A stretch of DNA of 56,544 bases from Tulasnella sp. 424. Lineage: Eukaryota > Basidiomycota > Agaricomycetes > Cantharellales > Tulasnellaceae. The stretch spans positions 314 to 56,857 of the forward strand of contig WSUB01000224.1 of NCBI GenBank assembly GCA_019633425.1. Direction: 5' to 3'. Numbering within the stretch: position 1 is the first letter of the stretch; every line of letters starts with the position of its first letter. The notes under the pieces are model-generated. The model had not been told where the DNA came from. It saw nothing but the letters and a program-made list of their open reading frames with translations, and searched no databases. Position numbers and translations under genes: made by a program. Shown here piece after piece: positions 22,053 to 34,174 of the stretch.

Positions 22053-25000
22053 ATGGTACAGCTCCCAGGCGATCCTCGACAGTCCGCGGCACCCGAAGCT
22101 ACCAGTTCCAACTCACCACAGACGACCCGAGCGCAGCACCCTGACCCACCAGTGCCACCACAGAGGCCCTCCCAGCGAAAGGATGGTTCAGTCCACACCG
22201 CGTTTTACCCTCCTCGCATGACATCTCCGCCAGACAAGCCTCGGGAACCAACTCCTCCATCATACGATGCAGCAGTTTCGGATACTAATCGACTGGGGTA
22301 CCAGCAACTCGTTCCCTTACCCCGCTCGCCCTCGCCGTCCATGCCAGAACTCGCCCCGGCTGACCCAGAGACCGCACCAGGCCCGGAATGGGGCGCATCA
22401 GCAAATACGGGTTATAACGGACAGTGGGGAGGTACCGGACCAACATGGGATTACAATGGGTGGTCATCCGCTCAGCCACACGAGCTCATGGACACCACCA
22501 GCGATTCCGCGGACGACAGATGGTGGTACCGGGAGTACATGGAACATGTTATGCCGAGGCCTGGACGGGGATGCTTACCTCCAAGAGCAGCCACAGAGAT
22601 CCATGCGACGTACCATCAACTGTACAAAGTCACTGTCACTCCGCCAAACTTCCCCTCAGCAGACGGTCAACCAGCAGCCGGAAATCTACAACGTACTCCT
22701 TCAACCGGGCAAGCAAGCAGCTCGACTGCCCTTCCCGCGGCGTCTACGAGCCCCGCTCAACATCGTCCACCTTCGGAAAGCGAAGTCAGATACCTCATCC
22801 CCCACCCTTATGCCCAGTTCTGCCGCCGAGACATGAATTGGGTCTACCATCAAGTGAAATCCAGCATCCACCTTCCACAAATGCTACCCAATTCCGGCAC
22901 GCTACCAAGTGAAGTGGTTCGGAAAGCAAGCCCAACTTGCGTCGAGGTGGAAGAGGATGGCCTTCATGATTTTGGCTTCTCTTCAAGCAGGGCCAAGACT
23001 CATCATTTCCACCACTATCCCAAGTCCGTCAAAGGGTCGTCGCTTAACCCGCCCTTCGTCCTCAGGAAAATAGACGTGGAGACCGCTGCTGCCGTTAAAG
23101 GTCGAAGGGCATCAAACGCAAGCTCGTCTCGTCAGCGAGTTACGGACGCTACCGCTGTGGCAACCTCCGAGCCAAACGAGATCTTCCTCGACCTTTGGGT
23201 GTGCTGCCAATGTCAAACCCATGTAATTTCCAGTGGACCTGAAGCAGTCATCCCAATGATTCTGGACGGCGTTTTACTTCAGCATTATATCCGGGATCGG
23301 GAACGTGAATCATCAAAGCCGACGAAGGAGGAGTCGGTGGTCTACTCTTTGGAGACGATTCTTCGGTATGTGTGGGATTGTAACGATACTAACCGAACAC
23401 GGCTAACACTTTTCGATCAAAGTATAATAGAGAATTTCCTGTTCAAGCTAGATGGTAGGATGGTCAAGGTTGGACCGAATCTGATTAAAAAGATCGGGTG
23501 GTCACAGGCTGCGTGAGTAACTTTCTCGGGACGCTCATTCCAATTAACTAATGCTTTAAGATTCCTCCCTCATCCCCAGTCAGAACTTCCTTAATTCCCT
23601 CGGTTTCCAGCACACGCCCGTCCCAGCCACGGAAACTGAATCTCACCCAGAAGGTCGACTGCAACCACCTAAACTGACAGAAGGGTCGCCGGATGTAGAT
23701 ATCAGACGAGCGAGGTTTCTTCAATTGTGGCTGGAATTATCTCTCGTTACGCAACATTATCGGAAGAAGAATGGTTCGTCGATGAAGGAGCCAACATCTT
23801 TGAAGCGACGATGCTGACTAGCTATACCCGACAGAACGTGCGCTACAAACCTATGAGTCGGCGCATAAGATGTGGGTCTCCGTTGAGAACACCTTCGACG
23901 AAACAAGACGACAAATCGGGGCTCATGAGACACAGAGTGAGAATAACTGTTGAAATCCGTAACGTCCATCGTAGTGTGCTGAGGGCTTTCTTTCGTGATA
24001 CCAGTTAAGCAGATGCCTTTCACGCAGTCGCAACTCATTAACGAACATGCGAGGCTGTTCTGGGACGGGCTGGGAACTACTCATGAGACACATACCGCTG
24101 GTGCGCAACGCTAGCAACTTCGCCCGAAATGACATCTTGAGCTAATTGGCCTCCGTTTGTAGATGTGGTCAAGTTCGCATATCGGCGCCAGACGCATTGC
24201 GATCCTCAAAACACTCCTACGTATTTCTACTTTCTCAAGGGTATTAGCGAATGGGCGGCGCGAGTTCGACATTCATCTGCAGAGAGCTTGCAGATTCTCG
24301 TGAGTCAGGAGGAATCTCGGGGACGGTGGTCGTCGGACGATTTAACCCGAGCTGCCATCATCCTTGGCTTTATGTCGGAGGACGACATTGCTATCGGGAG
24401 TGGTATCTCTCTCCCACCGAACTTCCGGGAGAGCCTCAGGGACTCGTGGCTGGTTCGGGTTAAGGAGGTTAACGCGGAGCTGTCAGACAACCGCTTCTCC
24501 AGGCAATTTGCCGAAGACAAGAAGAGGGAGCTCAAAGAGGCTTTCCGGATCTTGGCAGAGTATTCGGGCTCCCCTGAGGTAGTTGCAGAGTTCCAGCAGA
24601 CCATGAGAATGTATGGAAATGGGATGGTCGACGTGCAGGATGCGTATAATGCCCTGGAAGTTCCCAAGGAGCTGGACGAGGATATGGTTGTTACCATCTA
24701 CAATATGCGAGTATGTGTCCCCCCGTCTGTTCTCCCTTGAGCAACTACTGACGGCTCTGGGGCTTTTAGGTCGAGGACCAACCTAGCCTCCGCGAACGCA
24801 TGGCGTCAGCTCTTTTGGTCATTGCCGAAGATCGAAATAGTTCTCGCCTGAAGAACCTCGCTATGACTGGAAAGGATGGTACGGATTTCGTACTTCTGCT
24901 CTCCCTAGGCGTACTAAGTGGGTGTTCTCGACCATTTTGGACATAGACGGCCCTCCACCTCCAGAATCTTCCCGTCGCGACTGGCCGCGCGGTTTGCAAC

Positions 25001-27172
25001 AGCTCGGCAACACATGCTACCTCAACTCGCTCCTACAAGTAAGGCGATTGTGATAGAGATTATATTCGAGCTCCTGACACCATATCAAATCTAGTACTTC
25101 TACACGATCAAAGATCTCCGTGAAGCAATCTCGACCCTGGACGTCGGTTCCGAGGCGGCTATCTCAGAGGAGGAGATCAAGCAAGGTCGAGTAGGAGGTA
25201 GATTAGTTACTAAGCGAGAGGTAGAACGATCCAAGAAGTGTGAGTGCCTTTGACTCGATGATCACGAGTTGTCCGATTGCTGACGCGGGTTGGGTAGTTG
25301 TCAATTTGCTACGCGACCTATTCATGCAGTTGGAATGGTCAACAGAGCAAGCTGTCAAACCGGAACTTGAGTTGGCCAAACTCGCCCTCGTGACGTCAAA
25401 GGATGAAGAAGACGATGTCAACAGCGAACGATCCGATGCAACGAACGCTTCGTCCTTGAGGTCACAGTCCACCCTCGTTGAAGAACCGATGCCCATGGGA
25501 CCTCTGCCGCCCCAGTTTGTTCCCAAAGTGCTAGGCTCGCCATCGTCAAGCACTGGGGCTATCGCTGATGATTCAGCCCCGGCATCTCCGCCCGCTGCGG
25601 AACATCCCGAAGGCACCCGTCACGCATCGTTGGAAGTGCACCATGGGTCGATTGATGAAGTCAAGGACGGATTCGTTGTCGTGGACCCACCGCGTCGCGT
25701 GACAATCGCTGAAGAAACCCCCGCAACTCAGTCATCGAATAAGGGCGATGGTGATGTCGCTATGGAGGATTCCAAGGACCAGGAGAAGAAGCAAGGCGGG
25801 AACCCTCCACCTCTTCCTCCGCGGAAGAAAGCGACTGAAGGCGGGATGATGTTCGGTACGCCACCTCACTCTTCAGTATCGAATATCATCTGAACCTGGT
25901 GCGGCTGTAGGGAAACAGCACGACGTTTCGGAGTGCATGGATAACTGTATGTTCCAGATTGAAGCCGCTATGAAATTTGGAATGGAGAAGATTGGGCTCT
26001 CTCCAGACGACTCGGAGTCCAGTGTCGTCAAACGGTAGGCCGGCCTCTCATTCATTTTGATGGTGTTTCCTAATCTCGCTTTAGATTGTTTTATGGCAAG
26101 ATGCGTCAGCGAATCACTGTCCTCCCCGAGGCTGGACCCTCTTCAGCCCCCTCGACTTCCTCCATACACGAAAAGGAAGATTTATTCAGTCAACTTCTAG
26201 TCAACGTCGACGATGAGGGCTATGACCTGTATGATGGAATCTCTGGCCGATTCGACGACAATATCGAATTCGAGGGAAAGCAAGCGCATATGGATACCTT
26301 GATTGTAGACTTACCACCAGTGCTGCAGGTCCAACTGCAGGTAGGAGCCTCGTGTTCCTGGATGAGACGCCCGCTGACAGAACCCGTTTGGAAGCGTGTT
26401 CAATTCAACCGCGAAACCCTCGAAGCATACAAGTCGAACGCGTACGTCAAGTTCGGCGAGTCACTTTTCATGGACCGTTTCCTTGCGCAAGCGGACCCTC
26501 AAAAGAAGGCTCGGTCCAAGGAGATTGAACGAAAGTTGCGGTCCTGTCGGGAGCGGCTGTCTGAGTTGACTAAAGGAACTGTAAGTGCGGAGGGTTGGCA
26601 AATGAGGAGAGAGTCACTGAACCTCATTCGCCGCTCAGGGAATCCCGTATGACAAAGCTATAACGAACACGTACAACATGATTACACAACAGAACCTCTT
26701 CCCACTGGACGCCGACTTGCTGCATGACCTCGGGGTCGAGAGCGATCTCCTGAAGGCGGAACTTGCCCAGTGTCGTGAAGAGGCTGCGAGCCTCAAAGCG
26801 GCTCTGGAGGAACTATGGAAAGATGACCGGAAAGTGGAGTATGAGCTGTCTTCCGTTTTCATTCACCGTGGATCGTCGCCCTCGTTTGGCCACTACTTTT
26901 TCTATGCCCGTGATCTTCCGAACAACCCTGACAAGTGGCTCAAGTACAATGACCAGGAGGTGGCTTCGGTTCCAAAGGCAGATGTGCTAGCAGACACCAC
27001 TGGTTCGACTGCTAATCCGTATCTGGTACGTAACGACGTGAGCTGGTGGTGACGAGGCTTCTTGGCTGACTTGTGTCCGTAGTTGGTATTTGCACGAAAG
27101 GGGGCCAACGTTATCGACATCATTCATAGAGCGAATTTCGAAGCGCACGACGTGGATATGATAGATGTATAG
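22053..27172 (+). CDS. UBP2: Ubiquitin carboxyl-terminal hydrolase, UBP2-like
   Basis: Fourteen exons, join(22053..23512,23580..23773,23835..23936,24005..24100,24163..24710,24770..24878,24947..25038,25095..25239,25298..25855,25911..26034,26085..26340,26395..26580,26639..27025,27083..27172); every phase closes to 1448 residues. The first 250 residues are proline/serine-rich. A FLDLWVCCQCQTHV segment near residue 395 is typical of Ubp2 relatives. The USP cysteine box is GLQQLGNTCYLNSLLQ (nucleophile C860); the long USP insert follows; the histidine box is PSFGHYFFYARD (H1375) with the partner acid in KWLKYNDQEV (D1395). The triad is complete, so it should be active. Yeast Ubp2 trims K63-linked ubiquitin with Rsp5 partners in endosomal sorting; the same role is inferred. 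Confidence 0.95.
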
Positions 27173-27610
27173 AGGAGCGCAGATTTCTTGGTACTATATG
27201 GCTGCACTTAGTTTATCGCCGGTCTTCATTGTTGCATGCTTAATGGACGATACTGTAGTAGCGAGAGGATGGGTTATTTGAATGTCTCTGGAGTCTGGAG
27301 GGATTGTATTTGGTTCGGGGACGGAAAGGTCTAACGGAAGCCTGGGTTTACTGGCCTCATCGTATTCCACCGCCAATCGGGACGCTAAAACCGAGATTGC
27401 GCTGGAGATTACAATTAGAGGCTGTTTGGCCAGGGAAACGTAAGTCGGGATTACTCTTCGTGACGGGATCAAAACGAAGGTCCCCCGGTGATCTCCGAAC
27501 CCAATCCAAGAACGTTCCCTGCACTCATCTCTATCCCGCTTCGGCCGACCAACTTTAACAAGCTTCCGACTACAAGCCACAAGTCCCAACTACGTGTATT
27601 TCGTGATTGA
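27173..27610. other. 5' flank of Gag-like copy 1
   Basis: About 440 bases. From about 27240 it matches the flanks at 29180 and 36040 (shared pieces such as TTATTTGAA, TGTCTCTG and TCTAACGGAAGC), so this is the left edge of the tandem array's repeat unit. Confidence 0.55.
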
Positions 27611-28814
27611 ATGCTACATGGCGAACGCCGTGACAACACCGCAAGGTCTGGCACCCACGCCTTATCTCGTCCTCTCAAAGTAACTTACAGATCCCAAGTA
27701 GTCGAGTTCTTCAAGGGAACAGGACGGGAGGAATGTGAAATCTTTGTCCGCAGTATCCGTGCAGCTGCGTGGAGAGAGGATAAAGACGACGATGACCGTT
27801 GGATGGCCAATTACGCGTCCCTTCGCTTCGCAGGACAGGCTCTAAACTGGCACTCTCGTCTTCCACCCGACATCCGACGGGATTGGTCTAAACTTGAGAT
27901 GGCTCTGCTTAATCAGTGGCCCTCGCTGAATGATGATGTCGACGATAATAGTGCCCAGTAGGTTCCGTTTTCCGCTATTGCTTCGGACGGGGCCTCACTC
28001 CGCTGCAGAGTATCGATGGTTCCAACCCCAGCCGCAGCTCCAAATAGCTCTAACAACAATGTGAATCAACCGCCTCGCCGCGGCGTGCTCAAGGTTATCT
28101 CATTCCAATCCAGCAAAACATTCTACCCGAGAGGCCCGATTATACGGACGGCAAGTGTAGTCTCACAACAGACATCGCCAGGGCAATGCCCGTTTGAGTG
28201 GATTCCAGAGCTGACCCTCACAATATCAAAGACGTGAGTGGCTTTCCTCCATAAAGTCCATATCACTTGAACCGACGCACCGCGGAGTCACACGGCACTA
28301 AATGGCGGCCAAGCTACAAGTTTTCCTGGTTGGGGGCTCATTGGCGTTCCGCCGAGCCGCGCATTAGACCGAGATCAGAGGAGTAAGTTGCAGAGTAACA
28401 GATCGATTGAATTCCACTCAATTGTTTCCTCCGATCAGTTGGGCCAGAATTGCTTTGGTGGACGCTATCACAATGAAGTCATCATATCTCCGGACCCAAG
28501 TGGGTGTGCTTCGTATCACGGCCTGGGATATCTCTGCGGAAGACGATATAGTTCCGACGTGGTTTCAGGGCAGTGAAAGCGAGTAGCTGTGTTTATCTTC
28601 GGAGGACATAATGACGAATCGTTCCACGTTCGCAATAGAAACCCCGTTGGACATATTTATTAACGAATCTGCTCTAGAAATCTCTATTGCTGCCGACTCT
28701 AGTCGATACGCTGAGATTTTTCCTGGGGTAGCTCGGGGAGTAAGTGTCCGTATTTATGGTTGGCAAGGAACTAATACCGTTCAGTAGCGGATTTTCTTTC
28801 AAACGCTGGACTAA
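27611..28814 (+). pseudogene. Gag-like family gene, copy 1 (frameshifted)
   Basis: Same exon plan as copies 2 and 5. The first exon (to 27957) encodes the Gag-like domain intact: REECEIFVRSIRAAAWRED, ANYASLRFAGQALNWHSRLP and a DW.KLEMALLNQWP end. Exon 2 (28009..28233) is 225 nt, whereas copies 2, 3 and 5 all have 223; an added two bases after the FY(L/P) region shifts the frame and brings a stop at the next donor. The remaining exons are present but cannot be read in frame. At the second intron this copy has a GT donor (gtgagt) where the others have GC. Probably a decaying copy. Confidence 0.6.
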
Positions 28815-29521
28815 ATTTTGAAAGCGCCGGTGCGGTATTCCTGGGCCTTCGTAGCGGAGTCGTCTGGATCGGGTCATGATTTGGATCCTACCAAATCAGT
28901 CTTGAAAAGAACCGGAAATATGGCCAGGGGGTCAGCGTAGAATTGATTTAGTATCAAATCCTCGGTTGTATTTGCCCAACGAATACGCAAGGGTTCTTCC
29001 GTGATTGATGAAATACCTCTCTCAGTCAACGAAAGTCGGTGTAAAGGAAAGCGTAACATACTTGCGAGACATGTACTCCTGTCTCTGATACTCCACCATG
29101 CAGTTGGTAACGTCGTGGATTGGCCTCGGGCACGGCGGGAATAATTAACAACTGTGGGGTTTCTCCGAAGGGGGTCGCCCATTATAATGAGCCTTATTTG
29201 AATGGCTCTGAAAAGATGATTGTGCCTTGTCTTGTTTGGGGACAAGAAACTCTAACGGAAGCATGTGTTTAATGGTCCCATCAAATTCCGCCGCGAATTG
29301 GGACGCTGAAATCGGGATGGCGCTAAGCTGTCCGAGAGATGTAAAACGGGTTGCTGTCGTGATGTGATAAAAACCAAGGTTCCCGGGTGGTCTCCGAAAC
29401 CCCCAACAATCCAAGAACGTTCCCTGCACCCATTCTATCGATACCCGCTTCGGACCAGCAACCCCTAACAACCTACCGGATCACAAGCCGCACACCCCGA
29501 TCACGCGTATCTCGTCTTTGC
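28815..29521. other. Array spacer 1
   Basis: Spacer between copies 1 and 2. It contains blocks shared with the other spacers (AACGAAAGTCGGTGT near 29030, then an ACATACTTGCGAGACA-like block, then an ATTGTGACAA-like block in other copies). No independent gene. Confidence 0.5.
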
Positions 29522-30716
29522 ATGCTATATGGCGAATGCCGGGACAACACCGAAAGGTCTGGCACGCACGCCGTATCTCATCCTCTCCAAGTAACTTACA
29601 GATCCCAAGTAGTCGAGTTCTTCAAGGGAACAGGACGGGAGGAATGTGAAACCTTTGTCCGCAGTATCCGTGCAGCTGCGTGGAGAGAAGATAAAGACGA
29701 CGATGACCGTTGGATTGCCAATTACGCGTCCCTTCGCTTCGCAGGAAAGGCTCTAAACTGGCACTCTCGTCTTCCACCCGACGTCCGACGGGATTGGGTA
29801 AAGCTCGAGATGGCTCTGCTTGATCAGTGGCCCTCACTGAATGATGATGGTGACGATGGTAGGGCCCAGTAAGTTCCCTTCTTCGCTATTCCGTCGGCGA
29901 GGCCTCAGTCTGTTGCAGGGTATCGATTGTTCCAACCCCAGCAGCAGCTCCAAATCGCTCAAACAGCAATGTGAATCAACTGCCCCGCCGCGGCGTACTT
30001 AAAGTTATTCCCATCAGATCAAGCACAGTATTTTACCTCGGGGGGCCCGACGAGCACGGCATGTGCAGTCTTACAAAGAACATCGGCGAAGCACTGCTCG
30101 TTTCAGTGGACGTAAACGCGAAACCCCACATTATCCGAGAGGCGAGTAGTTTTTCTGCATGAAGCCTCATACTAATTGATTGACGCCCCAAACAGCTGCC
30201 GATTCAAGGACAGCCGAGACGCAAGCATTCCTGGGTGGGGGCTCACTGGGAAATTGACGAAGCGCTCACTGAACCAGGACCAGGGAGGTAAGTCTTAGGG
30301 CATCTGTTTGATTAAATTTCCATTCGCTCACGCTCATCAATCAGTTTGGCCAGAATTGTTTTAATTGACACCATCACAATGAAGTCATCTCTTAAATGGA
30401 CACGGGGTTTGCACCGTATCGCCGCTTGGGATATTTCCCCCGGAGGCGAGATAGTTCCAACGTGGTTTCAGGACGAACAAAGCAAGTAGTTGCTCGACCC
30501 TCGGACGTCGATATTGACATGCCTTCCACGTCCACAATAGAAACCTCATTGCACGTATTTATCAATGAAGATGATCCGGAAATCACCATTGGTGTGGACG
30601 CTGATCTTTACGCTGCGAAGTTTCCAAGCGAAGTGGAGGGTGTAAGTTTCCATATTTTCGCTGCACATGGCACTAATACCTTTCACTAGCGAATTTCCCT
30701 TCAAACCCTTGACTAA
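29522..30716 (+). CDS. Gag-like domain protein, copy 2
   Basis: Exons join(29522..29868,29919..30141,30196..30287,30345..30481,30541..30641,30690..30716), 308 residues, open throughout. N-terminal Gag-like domain: REECETFVRSIRAAAWRED, ANYASLRFAGKALNWHSRLP, then W.KLEMALLDQWP, the pattern ALxWxxxLPxxxxxxWxxLxxALLxxxP seen in retrotransposon Gag capsid domains. The C-terminal part is beta-rich and unrecognised: RRGVLKVIPIRSSTVFYLGG, KHSWVGAHW, MKSS...IAAWDISPGGEIVPTWF, and the final RISLQTLD. Two introns use GC donors (30142 gcgagt; 30482 gcaagt). The first 30 residues are read in a different frame from copy 5 because of a one-base difference. No zinc knuckle, protease or RT follows. Confidence 0.65.
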
Positions 30717-31604
30717 GTTCTGGGAGTGGTGGCGCCGTGTTCCTGAGCCTTCGCGGCGAAGCTGTTTGGATTGAGTCCCGATATGGATTTTCGCAAAGAC
30801 GGTTTTTGACAAGTACCAGAGTCTCGACCGAGTGGGTCAGATGTGAATTAATTCATGGCTAGGAGATTATTGTTTCTGTCCTCGGTTGAATTTGCCCAAT
30901 ACATACGTCAGGATTCTCCCGTGATTGATACCCCCGGACCAACAAAGGTCGGTGTTAAGAAAATGATTACATACCTGCGGGACGCGTACGTTTGTCCGTA
31001 ATACTCGAGCATGGCAATTTGTCTTGCCCTGTGCAGTGCAGTCGACGCACGCCGGGGATTACAATTGTGACAACTTCAGGGGTCCCTGAGGAACATATCG
31101 ATACCTAGACCCGTCAACCTCGAGAGTCTGACACTGGATAGGGTCTCTTTCGTAACATCCAGAAGACTTCGTCATTGAATCACTCGCTACCCCAATCACG
31201 CGAATCTGTTCCTTTCGCAAGCGCTCGGCTTTCCGTGGCCACGGTCGCCTCTGAACCTAACACAGGTGAGCCCACCCTTGATAACTGGGAGGGAAAACGT
31301 CTGACGGACTTCTGTCTTAACTGGCTCCGTCGCATTCCACCTCGAACCAGGACTTTAAACCCGAGATGCCGCCGAGTAGCGGATTACAAGGGGCCGTTTG
31401 AGTCTTTGAGGAATGTATAAACGGAGTTGATTTTCGTGACGTGATCAAAACAATGGTCCCCGGTGGTCCCCGAAGCCCTTCAACCCACAAACGGTCTCCG
31501 CACCCATCCCCATCCTGCTTATAATTAACGCCGAGCAACCCTTAACAAACCACACGATTACAAGCCGCAGGCCTCAACGCGCGTATTTCGTGATTGCAAG
31601 CTAC
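30717..31604. other. Array spacer 2
   Basis: Spacer with the shared blocks near 30950-31080 (AACAAAGGTCGGTGT, then ATTACAATTGTGACAACTTC). No independent gene seen. Confidence 0.5.
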
Positions 31605-32814
31605 ATGTCGAGCATCGTGACAACACCGAAAGGTCCGGCATGCTCACTTTATCTCGCCCTCTCGGAATAACTTACTAGGACCCAAAGCCGTTGAATTCTT
31701 CAGAGGAACAGGAAGCGAGGAATGTGAAAACTTCGTCCGCAGTATCCGTGATGTTGCGTGGAGAGAAGACAAAGTCGGCGAAGTCCGTTGGATTGCCAAT
31801 TACGCGTCCCTTCACTTCGCGGGGAAGGCTCTAAGATGGCACTCTCGTCTACCACCCGACATCCAGCAGGACTGGTCCAAACTTGAGGGGGCTCTGCTTG
31901 ATCACTGGCCCTCACCGGATGATGATAATCAAGATGACGGTGATAGCGCCCAGTAGGCTCCCTTCTCCGCTCTTCCTTCGGGCGAAGGCTGACTCCGCTA
32001 CAGGGTGTCCATGGTACCAACGCCAGCAGCAGCTCCAAATAGCTCAAGCAACAGTGCAAATCCACCGCCTCGCCGCGGCGTGCTCAAGGTTATCTCAACC
32101 CAATCCGGCAAAATATTCTACCTCGGGAAGCCCGGTGGGGAGGGCAAGTGTAATCTCACAGCAGACATCGCCAAGGCGCTGCTCGTTTTAGTGGATGTCC
32201 AAGGCAACCCTCACATTATCGAAGAGGCGAGTGACTTTCCTCCACGAAGCCTCGTATCACTTGAATTGACGTGCTAAGTAGTTACCAATTCAAGGGAGGC
32301 CGAGACACAAGTATTTCTGGGTGGGGATACATTGGTATGTCACCGAACCGCTCATTCAACCAGGATCAAAGAAGTAAGTCTCAGGGTGGTGTCCGTCCAA
32401 TCGAATTCTATTGATTCGTTCTCGTTGATCAGTTGTGCCAGAATCGCTCTGATAGACTCTATCACAATGAAATCATCTTATTGCCGCGAATCGTCTCCTT
32501 TCCGTATCACTGCTTGGGATATCTCCGCCGGAGGGGACATAATTCCAACGTGGTTCCAGGACAATCATAGTGAGTAGTTGTATCGATTTTCAGACGTCGA
32601 TATTGATCAAATTGACATGTTATTCCACTCACGTAATAGAAACCTCGCTGGGCGTATTTATCGACGAACAAGCGTTAGAAATCACTATTGCTGCAGACTC
32701 TAATACCTACGCTGGGACTTGGGAAGAGGAATCTCAGGGTGTAAGTGTCCATATTTCCGCTGGACAAGCGCTGATACCTTTTGATAGCGGATTTCCCTTC
32801 AGCCGCTCAACTAA
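31605..32814 (+). pseudogene. Gag-like family gene, copy 3 (start/leader disrupted)
   Basis: Exons 2-6 (32004..32226, 32282..32373, 32433..32569, 32640..32740, 32788..32814) are intact and equal in length to those of copies 2 and 5. The Gag-like exon ends at 31952 and reads well from about 31690 (GSEECENFVRSIRDVAWRED, ANYASLHFAGKALRWHSRLP). The 5' leader has one base more than copy 5, which puts the ATG at 31605 out of frame; the alternative ATG used by copy 2 is AAG here. Its fourth intron has a GT donor (32570, gtgagt) where copies 1, 2 and 5 have GC. It may be a recent pseudogene, or use an unseen upstream exon. Confidence 0.55.
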
Positions 32815-33341
32815 AGTTTGAAAGAGTCGGTGCCATGTCCCTACGCCTTCGAGGGAGAGTCGTTTGGATTGAATCCCGATTTGAATCTTGCAAAGACAGT
32901 TTTGAGAAGCACCGAAAACTTGACCTAGTGGGTCAGTTGGGATTTGATCCATGGTTAGGAGATTACTGTATCAAATCTGCCCATGACGCAAGAGTTCTGC
33001 TGTGATTGATGAAATCCCTTCTTCGACCAACGAAAGTCGGTGTTCAGTAAAGCGCTACATACTTGCGAGACACGTACTCCTGTCCATACATAATACTCCA
33101 GGATGATAGTTGGGATTGATCTCGTGCCCCGCGGCGTTCGAGGTACCCTCCGCACGACGGGGATGGCAATTGTGACGAATTCAGAAGTCCCCGAGAAATA
33201 CACGTATCGATATCTCCCACCACTCCACCTTAATAGTCTGGGGACGTATTTTCTTTCACACACGATCTAAAGATCTAATCCTTAAGTCACTCGCTATCTC
33301 AATCAATACAATCCGTTTTCTTGGCGACCGCCGGGCTTTCA
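32815..33341. other. Array spacer 3
   Basis: Spacer with the shared blocks near 33045-33210 (AACGAAAGTCGGTGTTCAG, ACTTGCGAGACACGTACTCC, ATTGTGACGAATTCAGAAG). It probably includes the promoter of copy 4. Confidence 0.5.
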
Positions 33342-34091
33342 ATGGCCACCTCCGAGGAACCTCTTCTAGCTGGTCCGTCCACCATCCGGCCCATAGAAAC
33401 CTTGATTCTGAAATTGCCTATTCTGGGCAGTACCCGAATTCAAAGGAACGGGCTGGACAGAATTAGAAGTCTTTATTCGGACTATGCGCGGAATCGGATG
33501 GAAGGAAGGCAAACTTCAGGACCCGGTTTGGATGGCACTTCGCGCATCTCTTCATTTTTCCGGTAATGCTCTCCGCTGGCACGCTGAGCTTCCTCAAGAT
33601 ATCCGGGAAGATTGGTCCAAACTCGAAGTCGCAATGATCACCCGATGGCCTCCACCCGACGACGCCGATCGTGACGTGCCGTGAGTCATTTCCGCCTTGT
33701 ACATATGCCACGGATTTGGGATAGAGCTAAGTGCACAAAACAAATAACTGCAAGTACTTCAACAAGTGGAGCAGCGGCTCCAGCTTACCCTTCTTCGGCC
33801 GGTATTGATCCGGACTCGACCTCAGGTGACCTCAAAGTAGTTCTGGACAAGTTTGGCACGACCCTTTCCCTGAGCGGTTCAGACTCCGAGCAGGGGAACC
33901 GCAGATCAACAGCGGACATTTCCAGGCCGTCTGACCAAGGAGTGGTAGGCTTCACAGTGCCGTTTTAGAACCCATATCTGACTCTGACGAAGCGAATATC
34001 TAGTCCAGCAATGAAAATGATCGAGGGTCTGGACAGCTAGCAGGTCATAGGAGCACAGAGCTCCCAAGCCTAGAGTCAGGGTCCATTGAGT
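33342..34091 (+). pseudogene. Gag-like family gene, copy 4 (diverged, frameshifted)
   Basis: Starts MATSEEPLLAGPSTIRP like copy 6 (MATVTYEPN), but the stretch before the Gag-like core is two bases shorter than in copy 6, which breaks the frame. The core is well kept: WTELEVFIRTMRGIGWKEGK, LRASLHFSGNALRWHAELP, DWSKLEVAMITRWPPPDD. After a GT donor at about 33680 it continues with a serine/acidic segment (SGAAAPAYPSS, LSLSGSDSEQGNRR) not found in the other copies, and runs towards the HMG-box gene. The usual beta-rich exons are missing here; a remnant of one lies beyond the HMG gene at 35059-35341. Confidence 0.5.
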
Positions 34092-34174
34092 AACTCGAAA
34101 TAAGCCCGGGTGTGTCCCACTAACTAACAACACCAATATCTCCATCTACCCCTACGCCCTCTGGCCACCGATAG

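Noticed and set aside
24841..24946. An open frame reading RYDWKGWYGFRTSALPRR that would extend the UBP2-like exon before the cysteine box
   Set aside because: It needs a frame change upstream at a TAG. A standard GT-AG intron at 24879-24946 joins TGKD to DGPPPPESSRR in phase, as expected for the family.
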